Shown here piece after piece: positions 1 through 12,124 of a stretch of 64,000 bases of DNA (position 1 is its first letter; every line of letters begins with the position of its first letter). The translations under genes were made by a program, and so were the position numbers. The stretch is from Sclerodactyla briareus (Eukaryota; Echinodermata; Holothuroidea; Dendrochirotida; Sclerodactylidae). The stretch is from assembly GCA_026419785.1 (NCBI GenBank), contig JAODTK010005566.1, positions 124,001 through 188,000 on the forward strand, written 5' to 3'. The notes beneath the pieces are model-generated. The model searched no databases, was not told where the DNA came from, and saw only the letters and a list, made by a program, of their open reading frames with translations.

Positions 1-1617
1 TTCTATGGGATGAGAATCCAACACGTGCTGCAATGTCTTCAAATGCAGAACTGCTATAATTATACAGGTTGTTACCTCCAAATCTTGTTAATTAGAGACA
101 GTTTGAGATTTGGCTTGGCTCTCAACAAATAAATACATAGTATGTGATAAGTCAGTGTCAAACCAGTTACTCCTGTAGGCAAAACCCATGCACCAAGATC
201 ATTGCATTAAACAGGATTATTGGCAATTAGAACTAAAACCTCCCCTTCCTACTGTCTTATAATCAGCTCTACTGAAATATGGTGTAGGTAATCTACTACA
301 GAACATGGCATTCACAGCAACAGTACTGTACAGTGCTATTATTCTATATTCATAAATACCATGTAACCAATGTATGTAATTTATTGTGTGAAAGTGAATT
401 ATAACTGGTTGCAATTCCAGTACTAAACATCCGTTGGAGCCAACAGTAGTGCTTTGGGAAAACTTAAAATGTTGATCAACAACAATTTTGAGAAATGGTG
501 TTATTTCATGTCGCAGTGGGCAATTTGGCATACAACAAGTAGGGCATCCGTCGTGTCAGTTGCACTATGTATTATCCACTGTGTACGATCATTTCCTGAT
601 GCAAAATAGGTCTAGAGTGATAACTCTTGAATGTCCTCCAGATGTGATAGGCCTATATACTGTATGGAGTTTATCACCTCTCGTTCAGGTATGGTCAGGA
701 GAATTAGGCCTACACCCTACAACTTACCTGGAATTCTTTGTCTTCTGTAGGCCTAGGCCGGGACAACACAGCAAAATCATCCAGGGTCAAGCAACAAACT
801 GCATTGTCTGATCTTGGCCATTTCATCCTCGATTATCACAGACCTGAATCTAGGATGTAACTACCGAGCGGTGTAAATTTCCTTCACACCCAGACACATG
901 TCATGAAACTGTCATCTTGAGGTAGGCTTTGTTCGATAGAGATTTCTTTGACAGAAAAGAGATCTGTCTCAATGTCAATGAATTGAAAAACTTTTCCTGA
1001 TGTGTACTATGCCAACAGTCTCTTGAATCTTTACTTTCCAAATGTCTCGAAATTCCATATTAATCCCCGGCCAGGGTTATCAACTAATCACTGCCTGCGC
1101 CTTGTTGATTGAGCTGACCAGCTAAAACTTTACTGTCTGTACGTAGCTTGTTCCACAGCCAAAGGTCACTACTACAACATACATGGATTGATTCCGCTCG
1201 CCAAGAGTGGCCATTCAGTGGAAGTTTTTTTTTCTTTGCAGTCTTGGAGGAAGCCTTTTCGCGCTGTCATTTTGTACCTGTCACACATTTGACTTTCGCC
1301 GTCACCGGTGGCCTGTATATTGTCTATGCTTTTACTTCTCTCACAAACGGCATCGCCCAGAATAAAGGTACTTGAAACTTATAATGAGGTTCCAACTGTA
1401 ATAACATTTACAGTTCAATTAGGTTCAATTGGTTCAATAGGTTTCAATTTTAAAGAAGGGTTAAAGTTCAATGGTAAGGGCTCTGTTTTTTGTACATGCA
1501 CCTCGTACAAATGAGACACATATTTTCATCAAGTCTTTTGTCGCCTATAATTACAGCTTTGTCATGACAGTTGGAACATTTCCTTTTCCCCAATTTATGA
1601 CCATTGTACTTACTCAT
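1..1617. other. Unassigned single-copy DNA
   Basis: I see no recognisable gene or repeat here. Two overlapping frames of about 105 codons, near 217-531 on the minus strand and 488-811 on the plus strand, have no family signature and lack convincing splice context. A short run of four imperfect GGTTCAAT-type units lies near 1411-1450. The stretch ends where family C sequence begins. Confidence 0.5.
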
Positions 1618-2950
1618 TTTATTGATTGATTCTTGAACGAAGTGGGGGGAATCTATGCCGTCATGCCAGTGTGTGTTATGTGTATTGTGTGGGTATGTAT
1701 GTGTGTGACGCCTGGCTGTGAACACAATAACTTGACCCCATATGGGACGGATGGAGTCTATACTTGGTATTTGTGTTCCCCATGATGAGTACATGAACCC
1801 TAGTGTTTTGGGGGTCAGGTCAGAGGTCACAGAGGTCAAAGTTGGAAACCATGTGAACACAATAAGTCCAGGATGGTTGGTTCCTGATAGGGTTCAAGTT
1901 GGTCTGTTGTAGCTTTCTTATGGGGAGTACAGGAACCTTTTGTTTTGGGGATAGGTATGGAGTGAAATTGGCAAAAAAATGAAAATTGTGTGAAAGGCAA
2001 TAATTTGGCCAATTTTGGCCTGTGAACACAATAAATCGACACCCACCTGAAATGGATGAAGCGCTACTTGGTAGGTGTGTTCCCCATGATGAGTACATGA
2101 CCTAGTGTTTTGGGGCCAGGTAAGAGGTAATCTGAGGTCTCAAGAGGTTCCAAAAGTTGAAAACCTTTGGTTGTGAACCGATAAGCCGAATGGTGGTCGA
2201 ATTCAAGTTGAATTTTGGGTGTAGCTTTCTTATGTGGGGTACAGGACCCTATTGTTGTTTAGATAGGTCGGGGGTGAATTTGGTCAAAAATAGAAAAATT
2301 TGTTAAAAGTCAAGAATTGGGCCAGTGGCTTGTGAAACCGAAATCGACCCCACCTGGATGGATGGAAGCTCATACTTGGTATGTGTGTTCGCCATAATTG
2401 AGTACATGAACCCTATATTTGGGGTCAGATAGGGATCACGTAGGACAAGTCTGAAATCTTGTGGACACGATTGTCAAGAAGTAAGAATGGTTGATCTGAT
2501 CGGGCTCAAATTGGTGTGTAGCTTTCTTATGGGGAGTATAGGAACCGATTGTTTTTAGTATAGGAGGGGGGTGAATTTTCGCGTCAAAAATAGGAAAAGT
2601 TGGAAAAGTTAATTAATTTGGCAATTTTGGCTTGTTGAACACGATAAACTGGACGCCACCTGGAGGTATGAAGATCATACTTGGATGTGTGTTCCCGATA
2701 TTGAGTTCATGAACCCTTATTATTCAGGTACAAGACGGTTAAAAGTATGAAATCATTGAAATTAGGGTGTAGCTTTCTTATCAAGGAGTATAGGAACCCT
2801 ATTGGTTGGTTGGAAAAAATGGGAAACTTTGTCATCAGGCGTTATGGTTCCCCAATAGGCTGGGGCGTACAAATCTCCATGGTTTGAGCTGGCTATAGGT
2901 GGTCAGAAAGAGTCAAGGAATCACTAAGCCTTTTGGCTTTCTGGTTAGAA
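1618..2950 (+). mobile_element. Family C hairpin-ended repeat, copy 1
   Basis: This copy starts with a GT-rich stretch (1655-1710) and then runs through several diverged internal units of about 300 bp. Each unit repeats the same landmarks: a motif close to ACACGATAACTTGACCCC, a GGATGGATGAAGCTCATACTTGG block, a TTCCCCATGATGAGTACATG block, AGGTCA motifs and GTAGCTTTCTTATGGGGAGTA. The 3' end is the small hairpin AAGCC-TTTT-GGCTT at 2926-2939 followed by TCTGGTT. The same 3' end recurs in copy 2 at 8548-8569. The 5' hairpin is decayed in this copy. No coding capacity is visible, so it must depend on proteins supplied elsewhere. Its class is uncertain; HINE-like Helitron relatives are the nearest structural match. 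Confidence 0.65.
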
Positions 2951-4080
2951 AAACCAATTACCTAATAGGATAAATTAAATACATAGGCAGTTACCAGCCA
3001 GTGTTTGTACTGAAAGAGAAAGGTTGTCTTTCTAGAAATTATATGTTAAGGTGGTTATTAAAATCGTGGAACAATTTTCACTTTATCAAGCACCTAGGTA
3101 ACCTGAACTCCGGTTGCGTAGTAACAATCATAGGCTTCTGAAGTTATCATGGATGTATACTGGAGTTTAAAAATGGTTTGCTGGTGCCCAGTGATTTTGG
3201 CTAAGCATGAAAATATGAATAGGACTCGTTTGTTGCGTGGTTGATGAAACACTCCACATGTGTTTCACCATTATTATTTTACAAAGCTCAACATATGCCT
3301 GGGTCACTCTTCATGTGATAACATCCTACATGTTCATTTATACAGTAAAAATTGCAGGAAGAAACTGTCCTACCTACTCCAAATGCAGCAGCTTTTTTAT
3401 AGCTTGTGGGGCAAACATATAATAATAATAATGATAATCATAATAAAAAAAAAAAAAAGTATTTAATTAGTGGGTTCATCAGCAAAGCTGTTCCAAGCAC
3501 TTGTACGTATAACATACAACCACAAGGGAGCATGTAAAACCATAAACTCCGTAGACAAATTTAGGTCATATCATCCCCATTAAAAAAAACTATATATATA
3601 TCCAAAAATTTGGCAATAAGACTGTAGAGTAGAGAAACATAACTAGTGATACGATCCAGAATTTTTTCTATGAGATAAATACGTACCAATTTCAAAAGAT
3701 CCAAGGCCATTCTGAAATAAATGCGATCCTCACACTATGTTTCTAAAACAAGTTGTTCAATCTAACCTTCCAGAAAGTCCTACTAAGACCAGAATAGGGC
3801 CTATATTGTTAGGATAGGTAACTTTCTTGGTTTCAGTTCCTTCATCATCTGGTTCAATTTTTTTTTCCCCAACAAATAAAGCAACATACGTCCATAGTCA
3901 GTGCTTAGAAAAAAATCAGATGCCTTCATGCTGTGGTAATTGGCCCCGGCACCCTACAATAAAAGATGCATAGCAGACTGCCCTAAATAACTACCCAGTT
4001 GATGTCTGTGTTTTAAAGATACGCCTCTCCCGACAGCCGTGACGACCGATGGTTTATGGAAGCAGATCGTAAGAGACACT
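2951..4080. other. Unassigned DNA with A-rich microsatellite
   Basis: No gene is supported. An ATA-type microsatellite followed by a run of A lies at about 3418-3460. Short frames at 3237-3466 have no signature. Confidence 0.5.
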
Positions 4081-4109
4081 AGGGTCACCTAGTGCTACTA
4101 TATCTTACT

Positions 4110-5345
4110 GAAACTCAAGATGAACAAAGCTTTCTGCTTCGCATTACAGCTCCACAGGTATAGTATGTTATACTCTAGCTGAAAAATGCTTTGTGTTTGT
4201 ATCACTCCGAGCAGGTATACTAGGTGATCCCTGGATAATAAAAGGCCCCTTTGTGCTGTGTATCAGCTCCTACATGTATACTATTGTTATACTTCGGCTA
4301 ACTAAGGTTGTGCTTGTATCGCACCATAGCAGGTATACTATGTGATACTCTGGATGAATAAGGCTTTGTGCTTGGTATAAACGCTCCTAGAGTATACTAT
4401 TTGTTACTCTGTATGACTAAGGCGTTGTGCTGGTATACACTCTAGCATTAGACTAGTGAACTCTGATAACTAGGGCTTTGTGCTTGGGATACATCTTCCT
4501 AGCAGATACCTATGTGATGCGCGGACGACTAGGCTGTGGCTTGGTATCAGCTCCTAGCAGATATACTGTGTGATACTCTGGACGACTAAGTTTTTTCCTT
4601 CTTGGTATACAGCCCCTAGCAAGTATACTATGTTATACTCCCGGATAACTAAGCTTTGTTCTTGATAACAGCCCTACATATATACTATATGATACTCTGG
4701 CCGACTAAGTTTTTTGCGCGTATACACCCCTCGCAAGTATATCTATGTGATACTCCTGGAATGACTAAGGCTTTTGGCTTGGTATACAGGCTCCTAGCGA
4801 GATATACTATGTGATACTCTGGACGACTAAGGCTTTGTGCTTGGTATACAAGCTCCTAGCAGGTATCACTATGATCCTCTGATGACTACTGTTTTCTGTT
4901 GGTAGACAGCCCCGAGCAAGTATACTATGGTGTGCTCTGGATCCTAAGGCTTGGGCTTAGTATACAGCTCCTAGCAAGTTACTATGTATACTCTGGATTA
5001 CTCGGTTTTGTGCTTGTATACAGCTCCTACGGTAATACTATGCGATACCTGGATGACTAGGCTTTGTGCTGGTAACAGCTCCAGCATGTATAACATGGTT
5101 GATAGCTCTGTATGACTACGCTTTGGTTGCTTGTAATACAGCAGCCCCGACGCACGTATACTAGTAACGCTGGATGACTAAGGTTTTCTGCTTGGTATAC
5201 AGCTTCTAGCAGGTACTATACATGTGGTACTCTCTGGATGACTAAGGGTTTCCGGCGTGGTAAACAGCTCGTTGCAGTCATACTATGTGATACTCTGGAT
5301 GACTTAAGGCTTTGTGCGTGGTAACAGCTCCTGGCAGGTATAAAG
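4110..5345. repeat. 60-bp minisatellite, about 20 units
   Basis: A head-to-tail array with a period close to 60 bp. Each unit contains GGTATACTATGTGATACTCT, then GGATGACTAAGGCTTTGTGC, then TTGGTATACAGCTCCTAGCA. Units differ from each other by many single-base changes and one-base gaps. The array has no unique spacers, so it is not a CRISPR. It begins near 4110 and stops sharply near 5345. Confidence 0.85.
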
Positions 5346-5644
5346 GTCTACTTCTCCTCTCAATTTCAATTTTGCAAGGATTAGAGGTTTTGTCGCTTGT
5401 ACAACTTAAAACTAGTTAAGTTTTCGGGATTATCCCTAATGAACCAGGCACCCACCATTGGTCATGAGTACAAAGGGAATTTGTAACATGAAGCCCTTCA
5501 GATTGCGGAAAGGGGCTCATCCTACTTCATTAATCATTGTCCTATTTAAAGCATTTACAAATATTGTGACATCATTTACCCCTGCCAAGACCCACACATG
5601 CAAATCTTGTGATCCATCAGTGGGTACCTGCAACAGCATATATT

Positions 5645-6120
5645 CACTTTTTTTATTCCTTGCAAGTCGGAGGAATCTATGCATCATGCAGTGTGTGTGT
5701 TACAGGTGGATTGGTGTGTATGTTTTTGGCTGACGCCTGGCTTGTGAAACACGTAACTTGACCCCTGGATGGATAAGCGCATACTTGGGTAGATGTGTGT
5801 GCCCAAGGATGAGTACATGAATTCAATTGTTTTGGGGTCAATTCAGGGGTCATCTGAGGTCACCAGATGTTCAAAGTCTGAAACCTGGTGCATGATAATT
5901 CCAAATTGGTTGGTCTGATCATTTTTTTTTAATTAAGGTAATTAGCCTTTTTGTATGTATGTATGTAGCCTATTGTTTTTTGGTAATAGGTCAAGCGGTT
6001 GTATTTTGGTCAAAATAGAAATTTGTGAAAAGTGCTGATTTTGGCAATTTTGGCTTGTGAACACGATAACTCACCCCCCTTGGATGGAGAAGCTCCTACT
6101 TTATTGTGTTTCCCCATGAT
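5645..6120 (+). mobile_element. Family C copy 2, left part
   Basis: This copy keeps a clear 5' hairpin: ATTCCT and AGGAAT flank a short loop at 5655-5676, preceded by a run of T. The GT-rich stretch, the ACACGTAACTTGACCCC landmark and one internal unit follow. The unit breaks off at CCCCATGAT (6120), exactly where an antisense LINE begins. The repeat resumes at about 7769 in the same register, so the two parts are one element split by a later LINE insertion. Confidence 0.7.
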
Positions 6121-7768
6121 ATTATTTAGTTAGTGGATTGGGGTCAGGAATGACAAAATTCCTCATAAACGACCCCGAGCCACAACAACCCAGGAACGAA
6201 AATGAACCAAACCACTAATTAATTCGCCCTGCTTCCGGAAAAATAATCAGACTGTGCTTGAAGAACGCATTCACACTCTTCGAGAGAACAACATTTCAGG
6301 AAGACAATTCCACGCATTGATCACTCTCCTGCGAGAAGAAATATTTACGCATGTCACCACTCTGTCAGCACTTTGCCACGAAGCTTGAGAGACAGTGGCC
6401 TCTATTGCAAGTAACATTGGAAAATTCAAAGAAGATCGGAAGGACAGGCCATCGAATCCATGACAATTTTGAAAAACCTGAATCAATTCCCCCCGCATTC
6501 CGCTCAGCTCATGGTCTTAGACCGAGACGTCCTTGATCTTTCCTTGTAGATAGATTTTTCAGACCGTCAATCATTCTAGGTTGCCCTACGCTGAACTTTT
6601 CAATAACCTGCTTGTCTTTTGCAAGTAGTGATTCCACACTTGTACAGAATATTCCAGTGGCGGTCTCACAGTTTTCTTTAATCCGCCTACCACCCCATCA
6701 GTATCAAGAAACTGAAGTGACGTCTGAATCAGCCAAGAATCCAAGTACCTCTCCTAGCAGCTTCGTCACACTGTCTTAGAAGGTTTCAAAGAAGAATCAA
6801 ACCAATCCCCGATCTTTTTCTGAAATCACCTCCTGAATTTTTGTGCCATTTACTTGTAGGAGCGTTGCGATTCGTGAAAACCAACATCATAACTTTGCAC
6901 TTGTCCACATGAAAACATTTGCCAGTCGGAAGACCATTTGGAATTAATCCGATCCTTTGAACAATTTCATCATCATCAATTCTAACCGCCTCCCGATACA
7001 ACTTGTATCGTCTGCGAACTTCTTACCCCTGGAATGAACTGACCTTCAGATCATCATATACAGCCAAAAGATAACGCCCAGACGTCCCTTGGGAATCACC
7101 ACTAGTGACCTTTTCCAAGAAGACCGCCCTTAATGACAACTCGTTGTTCCCTATATGAAGCCACTCACGAACCCTAAGGACTTCCGTTCGACTCCAAGCG
7201 CTCCAACTTGAGCAACGACTCTCATGAGGAACCCTTGTCAAAACTTTCTGAACGTCAGGAAATTATATCGAACAGCATTGCCGTTGGTCGCAGAACATGT
7301 AACTCTTCATAAAGGTCAATAGATTATTCACACACAACAATTTTTCCTAAAGCCCCTGCTGAGAATCCCTAATCATCGACGATCTCATTGAATATCATTC
7401 AACCACATGATCCCGAATGATTAATTCCATTACCTTGCAGACAACCTAGTAAGACTGAGGCCTTAATTCCAGGAATAAGACACCGTTTACCTTCGTAAAT
7501 AGGAGGAAACATTTGTTCCTCCTCCATCTCCGGAACAATGACCTTGTTGCAGAATCTTATTGAAAATAATAGCTAATGGAACAGACAACTCATCGGCAAA
7601 GATTTAGTAAGAAAGGATACCTCCTTCAGTACCGGATCTTCTCAACTATTGAGCTTGTTTGCAGTTTCTCCTTTAATATCACATTCGCTCACACTATATT
7701 ACCACTACTGTGCGAGAACCCCGACAACTAGCACCAAAATATCCGACTTCATCACAATCACACCACAA
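6121..7768 (-). mobile_element. CR1/Jockey-superfamily LINE fragment, 5' truncated
   Basis: On the minus strand this encodes the C-terminal half of a non-LTR reverse transcriptase. In order, it shows a QGNGINHSGS-like stretch near 7420, LTRVPHESRCS (7200-7241), the VTSGDSQGTSG box near 7090 (family form SGVPQGS) and YREAVRIDDDEIVQRI. It then shows the FHVDKCKVM motif near 6900 and, near the end, GELIQVF and RRVINAWNCLPE. The catalytic YADD/FADD box should lie between 7001 and 7023 but is damaged, and the frame is broken several times. The 3' terminus, with GGTCGTTTATGAGGA and CCTGACCC, matches the copy ending near 23935. The fragment lies inside family C sequence and is therefore younger than that element. 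It is dead. Confidence 0.85.
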
Positions 7769-8570
7769 CGAGTCCATGACCCTTTATTGTTTGGGGTCGG
7801 TCGAGGTCTCTGAGGTCACCATAGGTCAAGTCTAACCCTGTGACCTGATCAGGTTTTCAAATTTGGTGGTAGCTTTACTGGGCATACAGAACCCTATTGT
7901 TTTTGTTATAGGCTCAGGTTGATTTTGTCAAAAGAGAAGATTGGGAGGTCTATGTGGCCCAATGTTGGGCTTGTGAACACGATCTTGAACCCGCCCTGGA
8001 TGGATGAAGCTCATACCGTAGTGTTTTTCTCATGATTAGGACATTAACCCTATTGTTTGGGGTCCGGTCAGAGGTCATCTGCGATCACCAGAGGTTGAAG
8101 TCTGATAACCTTGTGAACCACATAAGTCCAAATGGTTGGTCTGATCACGTTCAAATTTTGTATGTAGCTTTCTTATTGGAGAGTACAGGAACCCTATTGT
8201 GGTTTGGTAGGTCAAGGGTGAATTTTGTTCAAAAGTAGAAAATTTGTGAAAAGTCAATAAATTAGCCAATTCTGCCTTGTGACTGAAACTTGAACACCCA
8301 CCGGATGGAGGAAGCGCATATTTGGTATGTGGTGTCCCGATGATGAGTTCATGAACCTACTGTTTCATAGGTCACCAGCGGTCAAGTCTGAAAATTCCCG
8401 AAATTATTGCGTAGCTATCTTAGCAAGAGTATCGGTTGGTTGAAAAAATGGGAAACTTGACAGATGTATTGTCCCGATAACAAGCTGGTAAATCCCCCAG
8501 TTGTCCTTGTGTGTGGCTTTAGGTTGTCAGAAAGGTCCAGGAATACTAAGCCTTTTGGCTTTCTGGGTTA
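7769..8570 (+). mobile_element. Family C copy 2, right part
   Basis: The repeat resumes after the LINE with CATGACCCTTTATTGTTTGG and runs through two further internal units. It ends with the terminal hairpin AAGCC-TTTT-GGCTT plus TTCTGGGTT at 8548-8569. AGGTCA motifs near 8066-8100 sit in the same relative places as in the other copies. Confidence 0.7.
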
Positions 8571-9920
8571 TTACGCGTCTAACTCTGGCAGTGTACTAGG
8601 TGGGTTACTTTAACTGAATCCATGGCTTATTTCTGAAACCATTGTCTATTGCAATGCTCACAAACAAATGCATTGTATTAATTAGATAGATAGCTTGACA
8701 TCCAATGCACACGTGTGTCTCAAGCTGCTGCACGCGAGTTGTATCACCTATCACCATTGATTGGTATGTGTGTTGTGCTCCACTATGCTGTGGCACATCC
8801 ACTCGTCAGAGGCCCTCTCTAGACAGCCGAGGCTTCTGCTCACCATACCAGCAGGTAGTGCCTGCACTCTAGCGGGCACCACAAAGCTCCGAAACACAGG
8901 CGGTCTCGTTCACACAATTCATTTATGTGTTCCAGCCTGACAATTGAGTTTAGACGATGAACTGAGAGTGTACATTGATACGCTTTTATCCTATGAAACC
9001 ATGAACACACCTGCAGCTGCATATTCACACATCAAGTGCTTCCTAATACAACGCAGATTTTCAGGAAGATAAGTGCTCAAGCATTATGATTGTGACAGCA
9101 TGTGGCACCTAGTGAAGTGTTAAGAGCTCGTTGTTCACTATGGAAGACCATATTACATCCGTGTGTCGGTCCTGCTCAGTACCATCTCTATAATATCTGA
9201 CGAAATAGAACATTTCACAAAACAGCCACGACAGTTGTTCATCGCTTCATTCCTTTAAAACTGGATTACTACAATCACGCGTGTGACTCCACTAACAGAT
9301 ACATGAACTGCAGATGGCTACAAAATATAGTACCAGAATGTTTACGCTGATAAAACGTCAGTCTATCACCCCATGTACTTCTACATTGGCTGCCATTTCT
9401 CATCAATCAGTTAAAAGTCCTCCTTGCAGTGTCAATGCCAAAAACATGCATTTCCCCATACTTGCAAGATCCATCCACCCTATCAGCCCACCAGAGCTCT
9501 TCGGTCTGCTGTCAATTGGCTGTAGGTACCAATAATAACTTCTCTATAGCTACAATCATTTTGTGTGACTGGGCATGCCTCTAGATGATTGCCACCCAAA
9601 TAGAACTTTTCCAGTCTAGAAACTTTCAAGTTAAAGCTGAAACCTACATTTTAGACAGTAATATGGCTTCTTAGAACTTTTGTTCAACACTAGATTTCAC
9701 CTCCTTTGTTCATGCTAATTCACCTGCGTACTTTTTATTGTCACTTGATTGCATTCATCACAATTATTTATAAATATTCAGATGCACTATTTTTGTATAT
9801 TTTGCCTTTTCGAGCACTTTTTGTAGGTTTTATGCTTTGAAATCAATTCTTGTTATTACACACCGGGTCCATTTCTTGTAGGAACAAGCAAAAACTTCCA
9901 CTGTCCCATACTGCTCAACC
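8571..9920. other. Unassigned single-copy DNA
   Basis: No recognised repeat or domain is seen. Frames of 60-75 codons on both strands (for example 8605-8802 minus and 9314-9535 plus) have no signature. An exon is possible near 8790-8850, because CAG followed by GTAGTG at 8850 looks like a donor, but no reading frame supports it strongly. Confidence 0.4.
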
Positions 9921-10038
9921 ATGACTATATTTACCCTAGTGCCGGTATTTGCCCTGGTATGTCTTGGAACCAGATGTCTATGGTGCAATGCAGTGTGTCC
10001 ACAGTTGCCTGGAACTTGCCTTGGCCCTCGACAACCAG
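9921..10038 (+). CDS. Candidate first coding exon, secreted Cys-rich protein
   Basis: An ATG at 9921 opens a frame that reads MTIFTLVPVFALVCLGTR, which has the shape of a signal peptide. CLWCNAVCPQLPGTCLGPRQ then follows, with five cysteines in 20 residues. The frame runs into a good donor, CAG followed by GTAATG, at 10038. The exon would be 118 bp and end in phase 1. It is not in phase with the next candidate exon at 10357. Either the two belong to different genes or an exon between them was missed. I do not recognise the protein. The short length and lack of homology make this tentative. Confidence 0.25.
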
Positions 10039-10356
10039 GTAATGCCCCACCATAGGGTGGCCCTTCTATTGATGTTTTTCACCCACCAATTATTGCCATA
10101 GCAACGGTTTTTATGAGACCAGCCTCAGTGTTATGGGAATGCAAGTGAATGAATCTATCCAGCCCTCCGAGCACACGTACCAATGTGTCAAGACTTCATT
10201 GTTTTTGTCCATGAGGTTCACCATTTAAATTATTGTTTTGATTAACTCTGGTTTCTCAGCTCACAATTGGTCCGCACAAAAGAATTAGGCTTCTTTTCCG
10301 TTTGGTCAAACACTTCTCACATAGAATGGTTTTGCTCTGTCCATTCATATTCCCAG

Positions 10357-10439
10357 CCCACACAAGAGAAAACAGACAAAGTGGCTTGCCGAGAACCAGA
10401 GAGAGATTGAACAAGCCTTCCAGATAGTCCGTGCTCAGG
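10357..10439 (+). CDS. Candidate internal exon, unknown protein
   Basis: A pyrimidine-rich tract ending in TTCCCAG (10350-10356) is a good acceptor. CAGG followed by GTGAGTA at 10439-10446 is close to an ideal donor. Only one of the three frames between them is open. It reads PHKRKQTKWLAENQREIEQA followed by FQIVRAQ, with one base at each end shared with neighbouring codons. The peptide is charged and helical in character. I do not recognise the family. A real exon is plausible from the splice sites alone. At 83 bp, chance cannot be excluded. Confidence 0.35.
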
Positions 10440-10684
10440 GTGAGTAATCACACAATATTGAAATATTACCCATTTAACATTAGTGCCAGTGTGTGTGCGT
10501 GCAGGGTTGCCAATTTTGAGCGATACCCAGAGAAGAGTTCAGTGGAGCCCAGCATATAACTGAATTTTCATGCCTGACAACAATTATGATCATTTAGGGC
10601 ACCGAGTTTTCTGATTGCAGTGATTTAGTGTTTGCATGGATTACGCCCTGAACTCCAGGCAGACTCGTTGTTCATACTAACGTG

Positions 10685-11650
10685 TTTCACTTGTAAATAT
10701 AATAAATATAATAAACACTTGATATAAGCCGCGTCCACAGCAACATGTTCCAGCGCTTTACATCATGATCGAGGTGAAAGAAATTTGCCTAAGCTTAGAC
10801 CTAAAAGCGATAGGCTAATTAGAATTTCGGACATGAGAGGCAGTTGGATTTAAAAACCGATTGAGGCAGAACTGAAGAACCACGATCTCCCACCTTAGTT
10901 CTTCGCAGGAACCCAAAGGTAGTTGTCATGGGAGAAGCTGAGAGCCCAACAGGGAGTGGAATGTTAACGAGGTCATTGAGGTTTGGAGGCACGCCATGTA
11001 CGAGCCTTATAAACAACCAGAACGATTTTATAGCGAATACGACAGTAGATAGGAAGCCATGTAAGTCCCTGCAATACAGGGGTACTGCTTGTACTTCTTT
11101 CCATGACCTTAATAGTTCTGGCTGCAGTGTGTCTGACAACGCTTGAAGGGGAGCAAATGTCTATTATTGGGATTCCATTCAAAGAGCATTATTGAGATCG
11201 ATCTAGAGATACAAAGCATGGCCAGTTTTTTCCCGTCCGACTGTGTCGTGTGATTTTGGGAATGCCTAATATTTGTGAATGGTACATGCACTGCTACAAA
11301 GACACTAATTTTGATTACTCATTATAGAGTATTGTCAAGAACAACACCAATATCACGAGCAGGTCTACACTTTACAGTTACGCGCCATTTTGAGGGATTG
11401 GAACAGTTACTGTGTTTGTAGTATTCAACAGAATATTAAAAATTTCTGTCTTGTCTTCATTCAATTTGATTTAATGCCTCGTAATCCAACTTCTTCTTAC
11501 CGCCAGAGACAGGACTGCTTTGGGAGCTCAGCAATCGGCGATCATTACCTTGTGAGGCAGATACCGCTGCGTTTCACAGACACAATGTTGATGGCATATG
11601 TCATCTATCGGCTTATTATATAGGAAGACCGGGTGGTCCGAGAATGGAAC
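10685..11650 (-). mobile_element. L2/CR1-like LINE 3' end fragment
   Basis: The minus strand encodes a decayed RT C-terminus. Landmarks in order are NEDKTEIF near 11450, RDIGVVLDNTL near 11330, RHTAARTIK near 11130, TWLPIYCRIRYKIVLVVYKA near 11030, and NLDDLVNIPLP- and VGDRGSS-like blocks. These are the usual landmarks of L2/CR1 enzymes (the HWLP.R..YK....YKA block). The 3' untranslated end has TGTAAAGCGCTGGAACATG, then CGCGGCTTATATCAAGTG, then an ATT-rich microsatellite tail that finishes near 10685. Several frame breaks make it inactive. The plus-strand and minus-strand frames of up to 106 codons in this interval are pieces or shadows of this element. Confidence 0.85.
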
Positions 11651-11824
11651 CTGTTTGACACTCCACAGGAAATTCAAGTGAGCCTGGGATTCCATTTTGG
11701 TAATACCCTTTGTTCCTGAGAAGTTAGTATGAAACGAACCATGCCATGGCAGTTCCCATCACACCAATAACTTTGGGAGACGAAACTGAGGAATGTGATT
11801 TGAAATTCATGAGGATTCATTGAA

Positions 11825-12120
11825 TTATATTTGGCATATACCAAGGTCTATATCTTCAAGAGTGACTCACAAATTTATTGGAATCCTGCAGCCCACACAA
11901 TTTCTTTCTCCTCAAACAGGTGATAGTCATTCTCTGATCCTGCATACCAATGATTGAATATTTTTCGAGTTCTCATGGGAACCTTTTTTTTTTGTTGCCT
12001 TGTTTCACATGGGATCCTTTCATTGGTGCCTGTGTTGTGCAGTTGGATATCTCCCTGAACCAGAAGCCATCTTCTTAAATTTTTGATGTGTACTGGAAAG
12101 TTGTCATGTGCATTCACTAC
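11825..12120. repeat. Unclassified dispersed repeat, copy 1
   Basis: A block starting TTTGGCATATACC and TCTATATCTTCAAGAGTGAC (11829-11873) recurs at 18868-18905. A further shared stretch lies around GCATGCCATAATGATT and ATATTTTC. Only two copies are in the window, so I cannot set true ends or class. Confidence 0.6.
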
Positions 12121-12124
12121 AACC

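Noticed and set aside
4110-5345. Possible CRISPR array
   Set aside because: Units are contiguous with no unique spacers, and the genome is eukaryotic; it is a minisatellite.
10819-11139. 106-codon minus-strand frame as a host gene
   Set aside because: It matches the C-terminal blocks of an L2/CR1 reverse transcriptase and ends in a LINE 3' tail.
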